Below, piece after piece: positions 9,401-18,833 of a DNA stretch of 20,891 nucleotides; within the stretch, counting starts at the first letter, position 1, and every line of letters begins with the position of its first letter. The notes under the pieces are model-generated. The model saw only the letters and a list, made by a program, of their open reading frames with translations. It was not told the DNA's origin and searched no databases. This stretch comes from Amphimedon queenslandica (taxonomy: Eukaryota; Porifera; Demospongiae; Haplosclerida; Niphatidae). The stretch spans positions 40,956 to 61,846 of the forward strand of contig NW_003546625.1 of assembly GCF_000090795.2 (NCBI RefSeq), read 5' to 3'. A program made the position numbers and the translations under genes.

Positions 9401-9765
9401 AATCATGAGTTATTTTAAACCATTTGCGAAGTGAAATTAACTTTGCCTAACGTTTTACGACAAGATGGGTCAATTTTCAACAGTATTTCTAGTTTACTGA
9501 GCACTGGGTTAATACAACCTATACCATGTTGAGTTAATGTTACCAGAGTGAGTTAATTTAACTATCTAGTTTTTACATTGTACTTTTATTTTTAAGCTTA
9601 CTTTATAATCCCCACCAAGAACTATGGATAACTGTATTTCCTGATCATTAACGTGGAGTGTTGGTTGGCCGATGAGGGAATTGATATCTTCCAAAACTGG
9701 TGTGAAAACATTCTGTAAGTGGTGATAATCTTCATGACCAGAAATTATGGCAAATGTATGATAAC

Positions 9766-9817
9766 CTAGCATTATTATTATTATTACTATTATTACTATT
9801 ATTATTATGTTGCATAC
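9766..9817 (-). other. 52-bp intron of gene A filled by an ATT/ACT microsatellite
   Basis: Minus-strand donor GTATGC at 9817 and acceptor GCTAG ending at 9766. Splicing joins CLSAAG to YHTFAII in frame. Nearly the whole intron is a trinucleotide repeat (about 9771-9808). Confidence 0.75.
9771..9808. repeat. ATT/ACT trinucleotide microsatellite
   Basis: About 38 bp of ATT repeats with periodic ACT variants. It lies in the gene A intron. Confidence 0.9.
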
Positions 9818-9950
9818 CTGCAGCTGAGAGACAGTTGCTATGAAGTAAGAGAAATGAAAAGGAGAGTAGGACATAGGATGTTAAGAGGTGAAAAGGAACT
9901 TTGTCACGTCTTAATTTAACAGTTACGGGTGATTTTTATTGATCACTGTC

Positions 9951-10008
9951 CTAAATAATAATATTAATTTATGTCTTAACCAAGAATAAAACTCAAGAGC
10001 TCACTCAC
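9951..10008 (-). other. 58-bp intron of gene A
   Basis: Minus-strand donor GTGAGT from 10008 (after MAEILSEQ) and acceptor ATTTAG ending at 9951. The following exon reaches the conserved YVLLSFSF segment after one in-frame stop. Confidence 0.6.
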
Positions 10009-11159
10009 TTGCTCTGAGAGAATTTCTGCCATATGTTCACGCAATGACCAAAAGCATCCAATGTAACTGTGTGGTGATCGTTGTATGGGTACATTAGATG
10101 ATATCATTTTGCGTCTTTCTTTTATCAGGTCAGAGGAGTGAAGAAGTGATGAATGCATCATTGATAACCCCTGGTAAAATTCATCTGAGACACCAAAACC
10201 TTTAAATAGGAACAATATCTCATCTATTGATTCTGAAAGAGAAGTTGAAGGAGACTCATTACAATGAGATACACGTAATTGCTCCTGTCATAGCTGTGAG
10301 ACAGATGATTCATACCCCCAAAGTAATGACTTCCTTTGATTTCCTCATTTTCAGGAAAATAGTAGTGACATCTAAATTAAAGGAGTCCAAAAACAAGAGA
10401 GCTTTTTGGCATGATCCTTTTTTGCTGTGATTTTTCTCCTTTTCTGTCTTATACCAACTTCATCTATACCTTTCCCCCTATTCTCCTTTCTGTCAGTGTC
10501 AGTATGAATATCTGCTAGTATTTCATTGATGATGGCATTTCTCTCTTCCAGTTCTGTTCTATTTAATAATAGCTTTTTTTTTGCAGTTAAAATGTACTTT
10601 ATTGCCTCCATATGTTCAGCAAGAGGTACAATGTCTTGTACTTTGACATCAATCATGAAGCTCTTGGTCTGTAGTGACTCCCGCTTTCTCTTTGAGATAT
10701 GTGACAGATTGCTTTAAAGTTGTCTAGTTTTACAGCAAAGTCCTGCTTCTAACGAACCTATGATAGGTACTGTTGGTTCCTTCAGGATGGGTTTAAGTGC
10801 TAGTAAGTTGCTTTGCTCAACGCTTATTCCTGCTTTATTAATTTGAGCCACTATTGACTTCTTTTGTAGCTGCAAATTAAAGTTCCATTGATGAAGAGCC
10901 TTGTAAGAGATTTGGAGGCAGCAGTGGACATTATTCAAGCTGTAAGATCTGGTTTTGTTTGTTGCAGCAGTCCTGAGAGTAAGTTTATGTGCCATTTCAT
11001 TTGGCTATTTCATTATTATTCATGAGTTAATTAAAATTGATTGTTATTCATGGTGCTCATAATGGTGCCGCCTATAATGCTAGTTATAATACCTATGAAT
11101 GTTCTTAACAAACTACCGAATACTTTCATTCTGTAATTATAAACAGACAGGTTATGTAG

Positions 11160-11167
11160 GTGTTTTC
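11160..11167. repeat. Target-site duplication of the 629-bp MITE, left copy
   Basis: GTGTTTTC; identical copy at 11797-11804. Confidence 0.9.
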
Positions 11168-11796
11168 CATAGGCGGCTGCAGGGGCAGGCAATGAGGGCA
11201 ATGCCCTACTAGAAATTTTTACCAGAAGGTGACATCATCATAATTAGCAGTTAATAAATAATTATTTAGTAGTTATTACATGGAATATATAGCTATTTTA
11301 ATGACAAAAACTACATTATTTTGCTCAACAAAGTGATAATTAGTGGAGAATAAGCTGCTAACTGCATGGTTTATTCACAGGAAGCCAGCCAGCTACTTCA
11401 TAGGCCCATATCTATGGCCACTTCAGGAAGACATAATCTACAGTAACCTGCAGCTAGAGTAACTGACTCCATCATATTAGCAGCTTCATTATTATCAGCT
11501 AGGACTCATTCAACAGCTAAATCACCTAGCTACTGATACTCTATCATTGATAGAGGTCTTTTAGGTATGAATTTTCTCTTCTTGAACACAAGAATGGCAG
11601 GGTAACTCTTCATTGAGAATTTCAGAGCCTCTTTCAACTTGATTTTTTCACAAAATGCTGAAATAGAAGCCTTAAAAGTCTTAAAACTCAAGAGCAAGAC
11701 ATGTGGGTGTGGTCATGGCCATACCTACCTTTTGACCACTCCCACTTTCAGCCACACCTTTGCCCTACTTGCAGTGAAATCCTGCAGCCGCCTATG
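11168..11796. mobile_element. Non-autonomous hAT-type element (MITE), 629 bp
   Basis: Perfect 16-bp inverted termini CATAGGCGGCTGCAGG (11168-11183 and inverse at 11781-11796), flanked by perfect 8-bp duplications GTGTTTTC (11160-11167, 11797-11804). The interior has no transposase-like frame. The 8-bp duplication and CA-initial GC-rich terminus fit hAT. The termini differ from those of the hAT at 1284, so that element is not its source. A diverged secondary inverted match (GCCCTAC near 11212 and GTAGGGC inverse near 11762) extends the structure inward. Confidence 0.93.
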
Positions 11797-11804
11797 GTGT
11801 TTTC
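11797..11804. repeat. Target-site duplication of the 629-bp MITE, right copy
   Basis: GTGTTTTC; identical to 11160-11167. Confidence 0.9.
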
Positions 11805-12225
11805 AGTATGCAAAGCTTACAAAATAGAAAATTTTTTTATTATAAGTTCATGAATATAAAACACTAAGTACAATGGCGGTCTATAAATAACTTCTTCGAC
11901 GAATTGTTCCTAAGAATTTGCTGAAATCTTAACTATAACTAAGAGAAGAAAAGGAACAAACATCAGGATAGTATAATAAGCCTACAATCATCATATTAGA
12001 TCTTACCTTCCTGAAACAGCAAGTTACTTAAATTTCCATGGCCTTTTCCTGATATCACACCCCTGAGAACCCTGAAATTTACTAATAATGTTGTTCCTTC
12101 TACTACTCAGTGTCCAATCATTTCTGGACATGGCAAGTGTATGTAAAAAGTCTAGCAATGAATTAGAGCTTTCCCTATTTCACAAGTGAAGAAAGTAAGC
12201 ATGAAAGAGAGCCTAGTATCACTAC
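11805..12225. other. No gene seen
   Basis: AT-rich sequence with no conserved coding block, RNA gene or clear repeat that I can support. Confidence 0.5.
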
Positions 12226-12475
12226 CTCGAGACCAGGCCCACTTCTCTTCTCCACTGCTTTGTATGGTCAAGAAGGCTTAAAAACACGAAAACATAATGG
12301 TTTGCTTTTATAAATGCCTTCTGTAGGTCTTACTCCAGGTATCCCGTAGGTTTTAGGCTTGATCTCTATAGAAACAGAGAAATGGGAGAAAACACGCTCC
12401 CTGTCTGAGTTGCTTCGAGACCACACCCACTTTATTTCTCAATTGGTTTCTATGGTGGGTGTTAGGCAAAACATT
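12226..12475 (+). repeat. Two diverged direct repeats around CGAGACCA
   Basis: A segment starting CTCGAGACCAGGCCCACTTC (12226) resembles one starting CTTCGAGACCACACCCACTT (12412). Similarity continues through a CTTCTCCACTGCTTTGTATG / TTCTCAATTGGTTTCTATGG stretch, and the spacing is about 186 bp. An open minus-strand frame of 63 codons (12353-12544, SEESKEQSQVAKRYMKRLER) overlaps the second copy. It is Lys/Arg/Glu-rich, and I do not recognise it. It may be part of a dispersed repeat rather than a gene. Confidence 0.4.
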
Positions 12476-12750
12476 TTCCCTTCTTTCTAGGCGCTTCATA
12501 TACCTTTTAGCCACTTGTGATTGCTCCTTAGACTCCTCTGACATAGAAGAGTAGAATCTGTTTGCTATTTTTTCAGCACTTTGTGTATGAGTGGTGAAGC
12601 AAGCCCTGATTCTAGCCTAACTACACGACGATGGTTTCTCCCTCTGTAACTTAGAGCCACAAGCTAGCAGCTTTTAACCTTAGAAACTGTAAGGAGAAGG
12701 TTAGATAAAGCCTTGTAAGTCTCTACTTTACTCATAAAACCAGTTTTAAA

Positions 12751-12855
12751 ACTTTTATACACATGGAAATGCATGCGCGACTATAGTCACGCATATGCAT
12801 TCATTAATGTTGTGGGCGCACGACTATAGTCGTGAGTATGTGTCAAAGAGTTATA
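12751..12855. repeat. Twin-palindrome foldback block
   Basis: Two near-palindromes share the core GACTATAGTC: 12769-12800 (imperfect, about 32 bp) and 12814-12842 (perfect 16-bp core CACGACTATAGTCGTG at 12819-12834). The outer sequences ACTTTTATACACAT (12751) and TGTCAAAGAGTTATA (to 12855) are roughly inverse, so the whole 105-bp block can also fold on itself. CpG-rich in an AT-rich setting. This could be a minimal MITE or two nested terminal repeats. Confidence 0.75.
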
Positions 12856-13530
12856 AGGGTCGATATGATTGGTTCTGCAATGCAAAGATTACAGTTCTAA
12901 ACAGGCGTAATTGTTCTGTCTCTACCATCTGGTAACTCCATGACTCATTCAAGGAGTAGATGATTGGGTTCAGCCTATATCATCACTATGTGTTTTTCTG
13001 AAATTTCTCCAATTAACTTTTAATATCACGAATAATTGATTTTTCTTTTAATTTTTGTTAAATATTAATGGTAGAGGCAGCCGTGCAGTTATATCAGTTG
13101 TCTTTTCAGTCAATGATTTAAAGTAGTTATAAAATTTCTTATGCTAGTGGACTTGTGTATGATGTTGATGACGTTCCAGTTGGTGTTAAGAAACAATTAA
13201 GGTTCTACAATTATAGCGTAAATATATAAATTACTGATATGAAGTGCAGGCAGTCAGTTAAGACAAAGAGAACGTTTTATAAAGGAAGTAGGCCCACACT
13301 CATGAGGAAAAAGTGACTTTTATCCAAGAAGTGCTTTTGTGAACTTCTGCAGTTGAAAAAAGGAATAAGTAGCAAAGTGGATAGATTTGGCTCTTCGACA
13401 GTATTGCATGATATTAGAGCCATTTTTAGTGCTTAGAAGTGAATGATTTAAAACAAGGCAACAAAATAATTATTACTTTTATTCCTTTTTATGCCTTTAA
13501 TAATTTAGAATAAGGTACAGCAAAGAACAA
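12856..13530. other. No gene seen
   Basis: Several short open frames, none with recognisable motifs. A brief plus-strand stretch near 13150-13200 reads SGLVYDVDDVPVGVKKQL and looks faintly coding, but it is too short to call. Confidence 0.45.
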
Positions 13531-14580
13531 GAAATTTTTTGGTACAAGACTGTGTCAAATGGAAATTTGTCCTTGAAAGGTGCGATTCTTTTGTATTGCA
13601 AACACTTCATTATTTTAAGTCAACAAGCCCTGCTATACTATGTCCCCACTGAGAATGGACCGGAAGTGGATACCGCTGCATTGGAATTTGAAAAATGTAA
13701 TCCACGTCACTGATGACTTGTTATAATGATATTCATAGAAGCATGGCTGAAAATTCAGCTGTGTTGTTTCACTCTTAAAAAGAGTCTTGCTGTTACAAAT
13801 AAGCAGTACAGTAGCTACTGGAGTCAACTAGTCTTCATAAAGACCATCATTATCAGAAAATCACGCTGTTAGCTTCAAAGAAAAAGAATTATCAGTTTGG
13901 GCGCTGGACCACATGTGCTTATGTAAACTATGACATCATAAAATGTCATTGCGGTTAGCTTTGGTATGCCATTGAGTTTACAGGGAAAACCCGGTTCTCA
14001 GGGTTCCCACGGGTTGAGAGACCCAAGGTTTCACAGATTTTGATGGACTGTGGCGACTAAGAACCTGTGAAAGTTTCATCCTTATCTCACTTTCCTATAA
14101 AAAGTTATTCCAGTTTTTCTTAGTCCAAACTCAGTTGGGACATAGTATACCTGTTGCAAACTCTACTGCTACTGTCTACTTATTACAAGGATAAATTTTA
14201 TTGCCTAGGATCAAATTTATTTTTAGATTTTTTTAGCTGAAATTAACTTTACTGCACAAAAATTATTTACTCATGTAACTGTTCTTATGATGTACAAGCA
14301 ATAATAAAATATAATTCAACAGTTACTGACCATTACCACATCATACGTGACGATATTGAATCTTACAAAATATGTCAAGAAAATGACGTTCAGCCAAAGT
14401 TATTTTTATACAAGACATTTTCAAACAAAAATTCTTCATTGTAAATTGGTATTGTTTTGTTATTCCTACACTTTATTCCTTCCAAGCCTTGCTGCCTATT
14501 GCAAACTCTACTGCTACCATCTCCATTAAAAGGCATATTACGTGTATCATTTATTGCCTAGTATGAAAAGATTCGACACC
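13531..14580 (+). repeat. Diverged direct repeat pair, first copy split by a MITE
   Basis: Copy 1 consists of about 13531-13635 plus 14148-14215. Copy 2 is about 14400-14568. Shared blocks in order are TACAAGAC, an AAATT-rich stretch, AAGCC(C/T)TGCT, TTGCAAACTCTACTGCTAC and TTTATTGCCTAG. The MITE at 13636 lies exactly between the AAGCC-TGCT and TTGCAAACTC blocks that are adjacent in copy 2 (near 14485-14500), so copy 2 serves as an empty site. Confidence 0.68.
13636..14147. mobile_element. TA-flanked Tc1/mariner-type MITE, 512 bp
   Basis: Inverted termini of about 26 bp begin TACTATGTCCC and continue (C/A)ACTGAG, two mismatches, TGGAC. They run from 13636 and inversely to 14147. The target duplication is TA (13634-13635, 14148-14149). 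No transposase remains in the interior. Superfamily is inferred from the TA duplication and size. Confidence 0.83.
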
Positions 14581-16230
14581 AGGCATCAGAATGTTAATCT
14601 TATTTTATGTTGCAATCATAATTTGAAGATTATTTCTAAAATTAACTTTGTGGATAACGTACAGTATTTGAATGAATGTAAGTCAATATTGTTTATCATT
14701 GCACATAATCAAATGATTACGCCCATGTAATGGTAGTGGTGACATTTTTTTTTTTGGTTATCACTGGTTACCTGAAATGGCAGGGAGAGACACTGACTTG
14801 TCTCCTTTTATTCATTCATTCCTATAAATTTCATGTTTCATAGCTTTGTTTTTGCTATACCAGGTGATGGGAGGTTTTTATTTTATATTCTATTTTGTTC
14901 AAAAGAAAATTTAATTAACCCAACTCTTGCTCATAGTAACCTGATCCTTTCATTGATTCATGAAAGTTTATCGCCTCTAAGCACCTCCGTCAGATACCGG
15001 AGCTGTTCCTCTTGTGAGTGTCAGAGTTGCCATTACTGATGTCTGTTCTATGTGCTTTCAGTAAGTTTTATGCAGTCAAGTGATGCAATTTTTTAACAAT
15101 TGACATGGGAAAAATAGCAATATATTTTTACGAGAGTCTAGTGATAGCCTTGATTGTGGCACATCCATTCCTTTAAGTGGCCAGCAGCACAAATTAACTT
15201 TCAGCAGATGGCTTCTAATCTTTGATGCTGTGTTTCAGTTTAAAATTTGCCTGTTAACACAAGGACACTGAGTTCAATGAAAGACTAATTCAATCTTTAT
15301 GAAGATATTGTTTGTAGCACTGGCAAGAGTATAAATATTTTTGTTATTCCAGTACACTATGTTCATCTTCCTAAGATAAACCATGTTGCTGTATTAAATA
15401 ACAACAGTTGTCATACTTGTATTTTTATTTTAAAACATTAGGGGTTTTTAACTTTTTGCAAGAAAACTTAAATTGTTTCTGACTCTTTTCCTCATATTGA
15501 CCTCTTTTGCATGCATGGAGGATCATCCCAGGATTAAGGAATATGGCACCTTAGAAAATGTAAGATATTTGCAAGTGAAGCTTTTTAAAGACAAGTGAAG
15601 TTATTAAAATAAAGATTGAAATTTGATGCCAGAAATTCTTCATGATGTGATTCTTGCTAATGCCTAATCATTCATTAAATGTTAAGAACAGATATCACCT
15701 GGCCACAACAATAACAGGAAGTTGATATTGCAATTAATGAAGCTAACGTTATGAATAACAATTCTTTTCCAAATAACCTATGCATAAACTCCTCCTTTTC
15801 TACACCTAAAGGACAAAAGAAATGAAATGAGAAATTATGATAAGAATTAATGATTATAAAGTGATTAACACACATTTCTTGCCACACATATATCTCATGA
15901 AAGGAGAGTATGATGATACATTGGAGTGGCCATTTCAAGGAAAAGTTACTATAACACTACTGAATCAACTGGAGAATAAGAATCATAGCTAATATATGTT
16001 ATCATTTAATGCTGATTACTGTATGGAAAGAGTCACGGAAAGCTGTAGTTCATTTGGATGTGGCTTAATGCATTACATACATGTATCACATGTAAATTTT
16101 AAGCTTGATCTATTAGATAATTGCCAGTATCTGTTTAAAAAGTGAATCCACGACCTTTCACAATACTAATCTGCAGCATATCTTGCACTATCATGGAAGC
16201 TTATTCATTTGCTATGCTGAGTAGATAGAC
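14581..16230. other. Long stretch without a recognised gene
   Basis: Open frames up to 87 codons occur on both strands (for example 15675-15938 minus, 14833-15039 plus). None shows known motifs, splice-consistent structure or composition unlike the surroundings. No RNA gene was recognised. Confidence 0.5.
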
Positions 16231-16345
16231 ACCTGGTCCAAATAAATGCATGAGCTCATTTAAGTGCAGGGTGAAAGGGTTAAACTAAGAAAATAAATGC
16301 CTGGTTTCCATTAAATGCCTGACCCGTATTAATGCCTGGGCATGG
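16231..16345 (+). repeat. Repeated TAAATGCCTGG motifs upstream of the pogo relic
   Basis: At least four related units occur: AAATAAATGCATG (16240), AAATAAATGCCTGG (16291), ATTAAATGCCTGAC (16312) and TTAATGCCTGGG (16328). They resemble the TAAACGCCTAGG repeats of the MITE at 18814-19182 with CpG decay (C to T). This fits a subterminal region of a related element whose outer terminus is lost. Confidence 0.55.
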
Positions 16346-16400
16346 CATCAAACACCCACATGACTCACCCATACACGTGTTGATATTGCAGTAGAGAAAC

Positions 16401-16803
16401 ATGGCAAGCAAAGCGAAGGAAAGGCATAGATCTTTCAATGTTTCCTTAAGTTGAGGGCAGCAGAGAAAGAAAAACAGAAGCAGCTGCCAGGAAGTTTGAT
16501 GTTGACTCTAAACGAATAAGAGAATGGTGCAAACAGAAGGAAAAGCTACTCGAGCAACAAAAGATGGGCGGTTGAAGAAAAGATTAGCTAGGTGGACGAA
16601 AAGCTCGGTATAAAGATATGGAGGAGTCTTTTTTTCTGTTGGATTAAAGATTTGAAAGAAAGAAACCTACGTGTGTCCTGAAGAATGATTGTAGTTGTAG
16701 TTGAAGCTAAGGAACTGTGTAAAGAAAATCCCACAGCTGCTAGTTTAAAGATAGTACTGGCTGGCTTTGACAATTTATGAAAAGACATGGCCTATCACTT
16801 TGA
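16401..16803 (+). pseudogene. Pogo/CENP-B-like transposase N-terminal fragment, degraded
   Basis: ATG 16401 opens MASKAKERHRSFNVSL. After frameshifts it reads KLRAAEK, EAAARKFDVDSKRIREWCKQ, KEKLLEQQK, LGGRKARYKDMEES, DLKERNLRVS, MIVVVVEAKELCKENPTAAS and GFDNL-KDMAY. The series of a psq/HTH block (EAAARKFDVDSKRIREWC), a short linker and a CENP-B-type DNA-binding block (EAKELC, then GF..F..RH-like) is characteristic of pogo-family transposases, which bind element ends. The DDE half is absent. At least three stops and several frameshifts are present, so the fragment is old. Upstream motif repeats (16231-16345) probably belong to the same element. Confidence 0.72.
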
Positions 16804-17879
16804 CGTAAGACCACAGTTTTCCAGCAGCAGATTTTTTGATTGCTCGTTGATTTCCAATAAATATGTATGTACAAGGAACTTCTAAGCCAAGCTTAAGCTT
16901 TCTTCCAGTAATCACACACTCTATGTTACCTCAGTGACTTTAAAAGAACCGTGAAACTTGAGAGAACGAGCATGGTAAGTGTCCTAAGATCTTATTGTCT
17001 TTCTTCACAGATATCGCATACTAGTCATGTTCATTACCATGATTGTGCTCTACCAACAACTCCTCACCAAGCACAGGGGTCCAGATTGACTTATAAACAT
17101 TATGTCCCGTAACAACACTGTCAACATGCAACACGGCAGCCACATTTTTTAAATTAGAGGATGTGGCAATATTTATTTTACACGTGCATTTCAAGAATTT
17201 TCTAGTTTTTAATAGTGGTAGCTGTGTGTGTTGCGTAATAATGGGGTTCTAAATCATCAGCCAGTACAAGACTAGTTCCTCCATAACAAACTGACAAGGT
17301 GTAGTAGTGAAACAAGCTCTCATGATTGGTTTCCTGAGAGAATATGCTGTACAGTCACCAGAGGAGTGTACAAGCTAGGTTTACTTGCAACAAAACAATA
17401 AAAAGTGCATGGGCGACTGACTTTTGATGCAAAAAAACCTTTGAAGTTGACATTAATTTTTTTAATAACTTGATTATAATTTATAATGATTCATTTAATG
17501 AAAGTCAACTGCCTGCCAGTATAGATCTGTCTCAAAACTGTCACTTTCACCATGTTGAGGGATACTTAGCAATAGTTCTTCGTAGTCATCTTGAGACAAA
17601 GGGCACCTGATAGAGACTTGATGTTGCCTTGGAAAACGCAAAGAAACATACACATTTACACAAAACCAAAGCAATTACATTTGCATTATAAATAGTACAA
17701 CAACACCCAAGCTGCAAATTGCGTGAGTACAAGACAAGTGTAAGCTTTAAAACCATTTGCTTAGAATATGTAATATATTGCAAATACGATAAATTTTTCA
17801 AAATACAGGAGAATTTTCTGATCTAATGTTTGGCACATTCACATTCACCAATTCATCCTCCACAGCAATGGGGCCTTTC
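16804..17879. other. No gene seen
   Basis: AT-rich with scattered short open frames. No family motif, RNA gene or terminal repeat recognised. Confidence 0.5.
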
Positions 17880-17918
17880 CTATAATAAACTATAATAAAA
17901 AACTATAATAAAAAATTT
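17880..17918 (+). repeat. Short tandem repeat CTATAATAAA
   Basis: Three imperfect units of CTATAATAAA with growing A runs. Confidence 0.8.
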
Positions 17919-18144
17919 CAAATATATGGAAAGGATGACAACAGGTTTTTCAACAAGAATATCTATTTTTTAGTACCGAATAATTCACAAAGCGATGTCC
18001 CATTTATAATTATTCTTAGCCAAAATCATTCAGTACCTTCCACTCGTTTCAATCAGTAGTTTCATGTCAGTCTTTCATTAGATGGGCCAGTTGCAGACCA
18101 GAGAGCCTGTATTTGATTTTTATTCTGCTAGAGATAGTCGGGTC

Positions 18145-18459
18145 TCAAGGTTCTGACAGCTTTACAGATGTGGTTTGGTTAAGGGTATCAGCATAATTAC
18201 AAGTAGGACAGCCACCATTATAGGCTAATAAAACCCCACATTTAGCCTTTACCAGCAAGAAACAAGACTTAGACTGACAGTAACATTCCAATAGTTCAGC
18301 CTTGTTAGCGGCCACAGCATATGAAGAGCAGAAGAGGACACTCCAATCAATCGATCTGCAAAGAACAATCCAATCAATTGACAACTCCTCACTCACTACA
18401 CTATTACACATGGTGTGCCGGACACTCCTGTCTTTTATTATAATTACTAATTTTGACAT
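18145..18459 (-). CDS. Unrecognised 104-codon Cys-rich open frame
   Basis: An uninterrupted minus-strand frame from ATG 18459 to a stop at 18145-18147. It contains an internal near-repeat (SIDWIVLCRSIDWSVLFCSS) and a Cys-rich second half with CYCQSKSC and YNGGCPTCNYADTLNQ. It is the second-longest ATG-initiated frame in the right half and has a fairly balanced residue composition, so it could be an exon or an old element fragment. I see no family, splice sites or promoter that settle it. No signal peptide is evident. Confidence 0.25.
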   Translation of the reverse strand: MSKLVIIIKDRSVRHTMCNSVVSEELSIDWIVLCRSIDWSVLFCSSYAVAANKAELLECYCQSKSCFLLVKAKCGVLLAYNGGCPTCNYADTLNQTTSVKLSEP

Positions 18460-18833
18460 GAATCACCTCCCATAGAAATGGCCTAGCATTGTTTAGAACA
18501 ACATCTAACTAGTTGATTTTAACCCCAAGTCCACTGCTTCTTTTGAATATAAGCACAGCAGTGCATAAAGCATAGACACATTGCCTTAGCCTGTCACCTC
18601 AGGCTTGCAAGTAGGTTTTCTAAACTACATTTAAACATTAATCACATCAATACTAACTATTCCTAAATACATACACACTTGTGCAGTGTATTTTTAAGCA
18701 CAAAGCCAAAGTATTTCTTTTATATTTTCAAAATTAAGATAGGGACCAGGAAAGGGCTAGTTTTTTGTACAACAACTAGTTTTGTTTTACAGTAATATTT
18801 AGACATCAAACTACCGTATTTCCTCGTGGAAAC

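Larger units (their letters stand above)
77..9508. mobile_element. Candidate TTAA-flanked composite DNA transposon (outer layer of the nest)
   Basis: Seen: TTAA at 73-76 is followed by CCCAGTG (77-83), and CACTGGG (9502-9508) is followed by TTAA (9509-9512), giving an inverted 11-bp match. Between them are two divergent degraded transposase-like genes (91-643 minus; 1138-9400 plus) and two younger transposons. Removing the younger insertions and one copy of each duplication leaves about 3.75 kb. TTAA target sites are typical of piggyBac and Kolobok elements. The right end falls inside the intron that follows gene A's last visible exon (donor at 9601), as expected for an insertion there. Weakness: an 11-bp inverted match is expected by chance many times in 20 kb, the termini show no clear similarity beyond 7 bp, and gene B is cut only about 14 bp from the left end. 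Treat the boundaries as a hypothesis. The gene content is firmer than the ends. Confidence 0.35.
9602..10995 (-). pseudogene. Gene A: multi-exon TNP2-like protein with GGDYK motif, probably truncated
   Basis: Probable start ATG 10995 (MAHKLTLRTAATNKTRS). The first long exon has VAQINKAGISVEQSNLLALK, KEPTVPIIGSLEAGLCC, an in-frame TAA at 10714, then VKVQDIVPLAEHMEAI and a Lys-rich tail. After an acceptor at 10233 comes SIDEILFLFKGFGVSDEFYQ and SPHSYIGCFWSLREHMAEIL to donor 10008. The next exon (9818-9950) holds SPVTVKLRRDKVPFH and YVLLSFSFLLLHSN. After a 52-bp intron, 9602-9765 gives YHTFAIISGHEDYHHLQNVF, VLEDINSL and IVLGGDYK. The frame then stops at a consensus donor (GTAAGC from 9601). In related invertebrate proteins, GGDYK is followed by more catalytic domain and a Cys pair. 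No such exon is found before the nested elements. It may lie left of the window, separated by the insertion. The first expected Asp-Gly motif reads RRDK, so activity is doubtful. Confidence 0.72.

Noticed and set aside
84..9508. CACTG ends read as CACTA (EnSpm) element termini pointing outward
   Set aside because: The orientation would require two separate elements extending left of 84 and right of 9502, and no matching partner terminus was seen to the right. The TTAA reading explains both with one element, though weakly.
9566..9874. A single 102-codon minus-strand frame through 9874
   Set aside because: It reads through the 52-bp microsatellite intron (giving an Ile-rich stretch) and uses the wrong frame upstream. 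The spliced reading YVLLSFSF...CLSAAG+YHTFAII matches the family better.
13066..13230. Possible final exon SGLVYDVDDVPVGVKKQL
   Set aside because: Short, no flanking conserved exon, and no family match.
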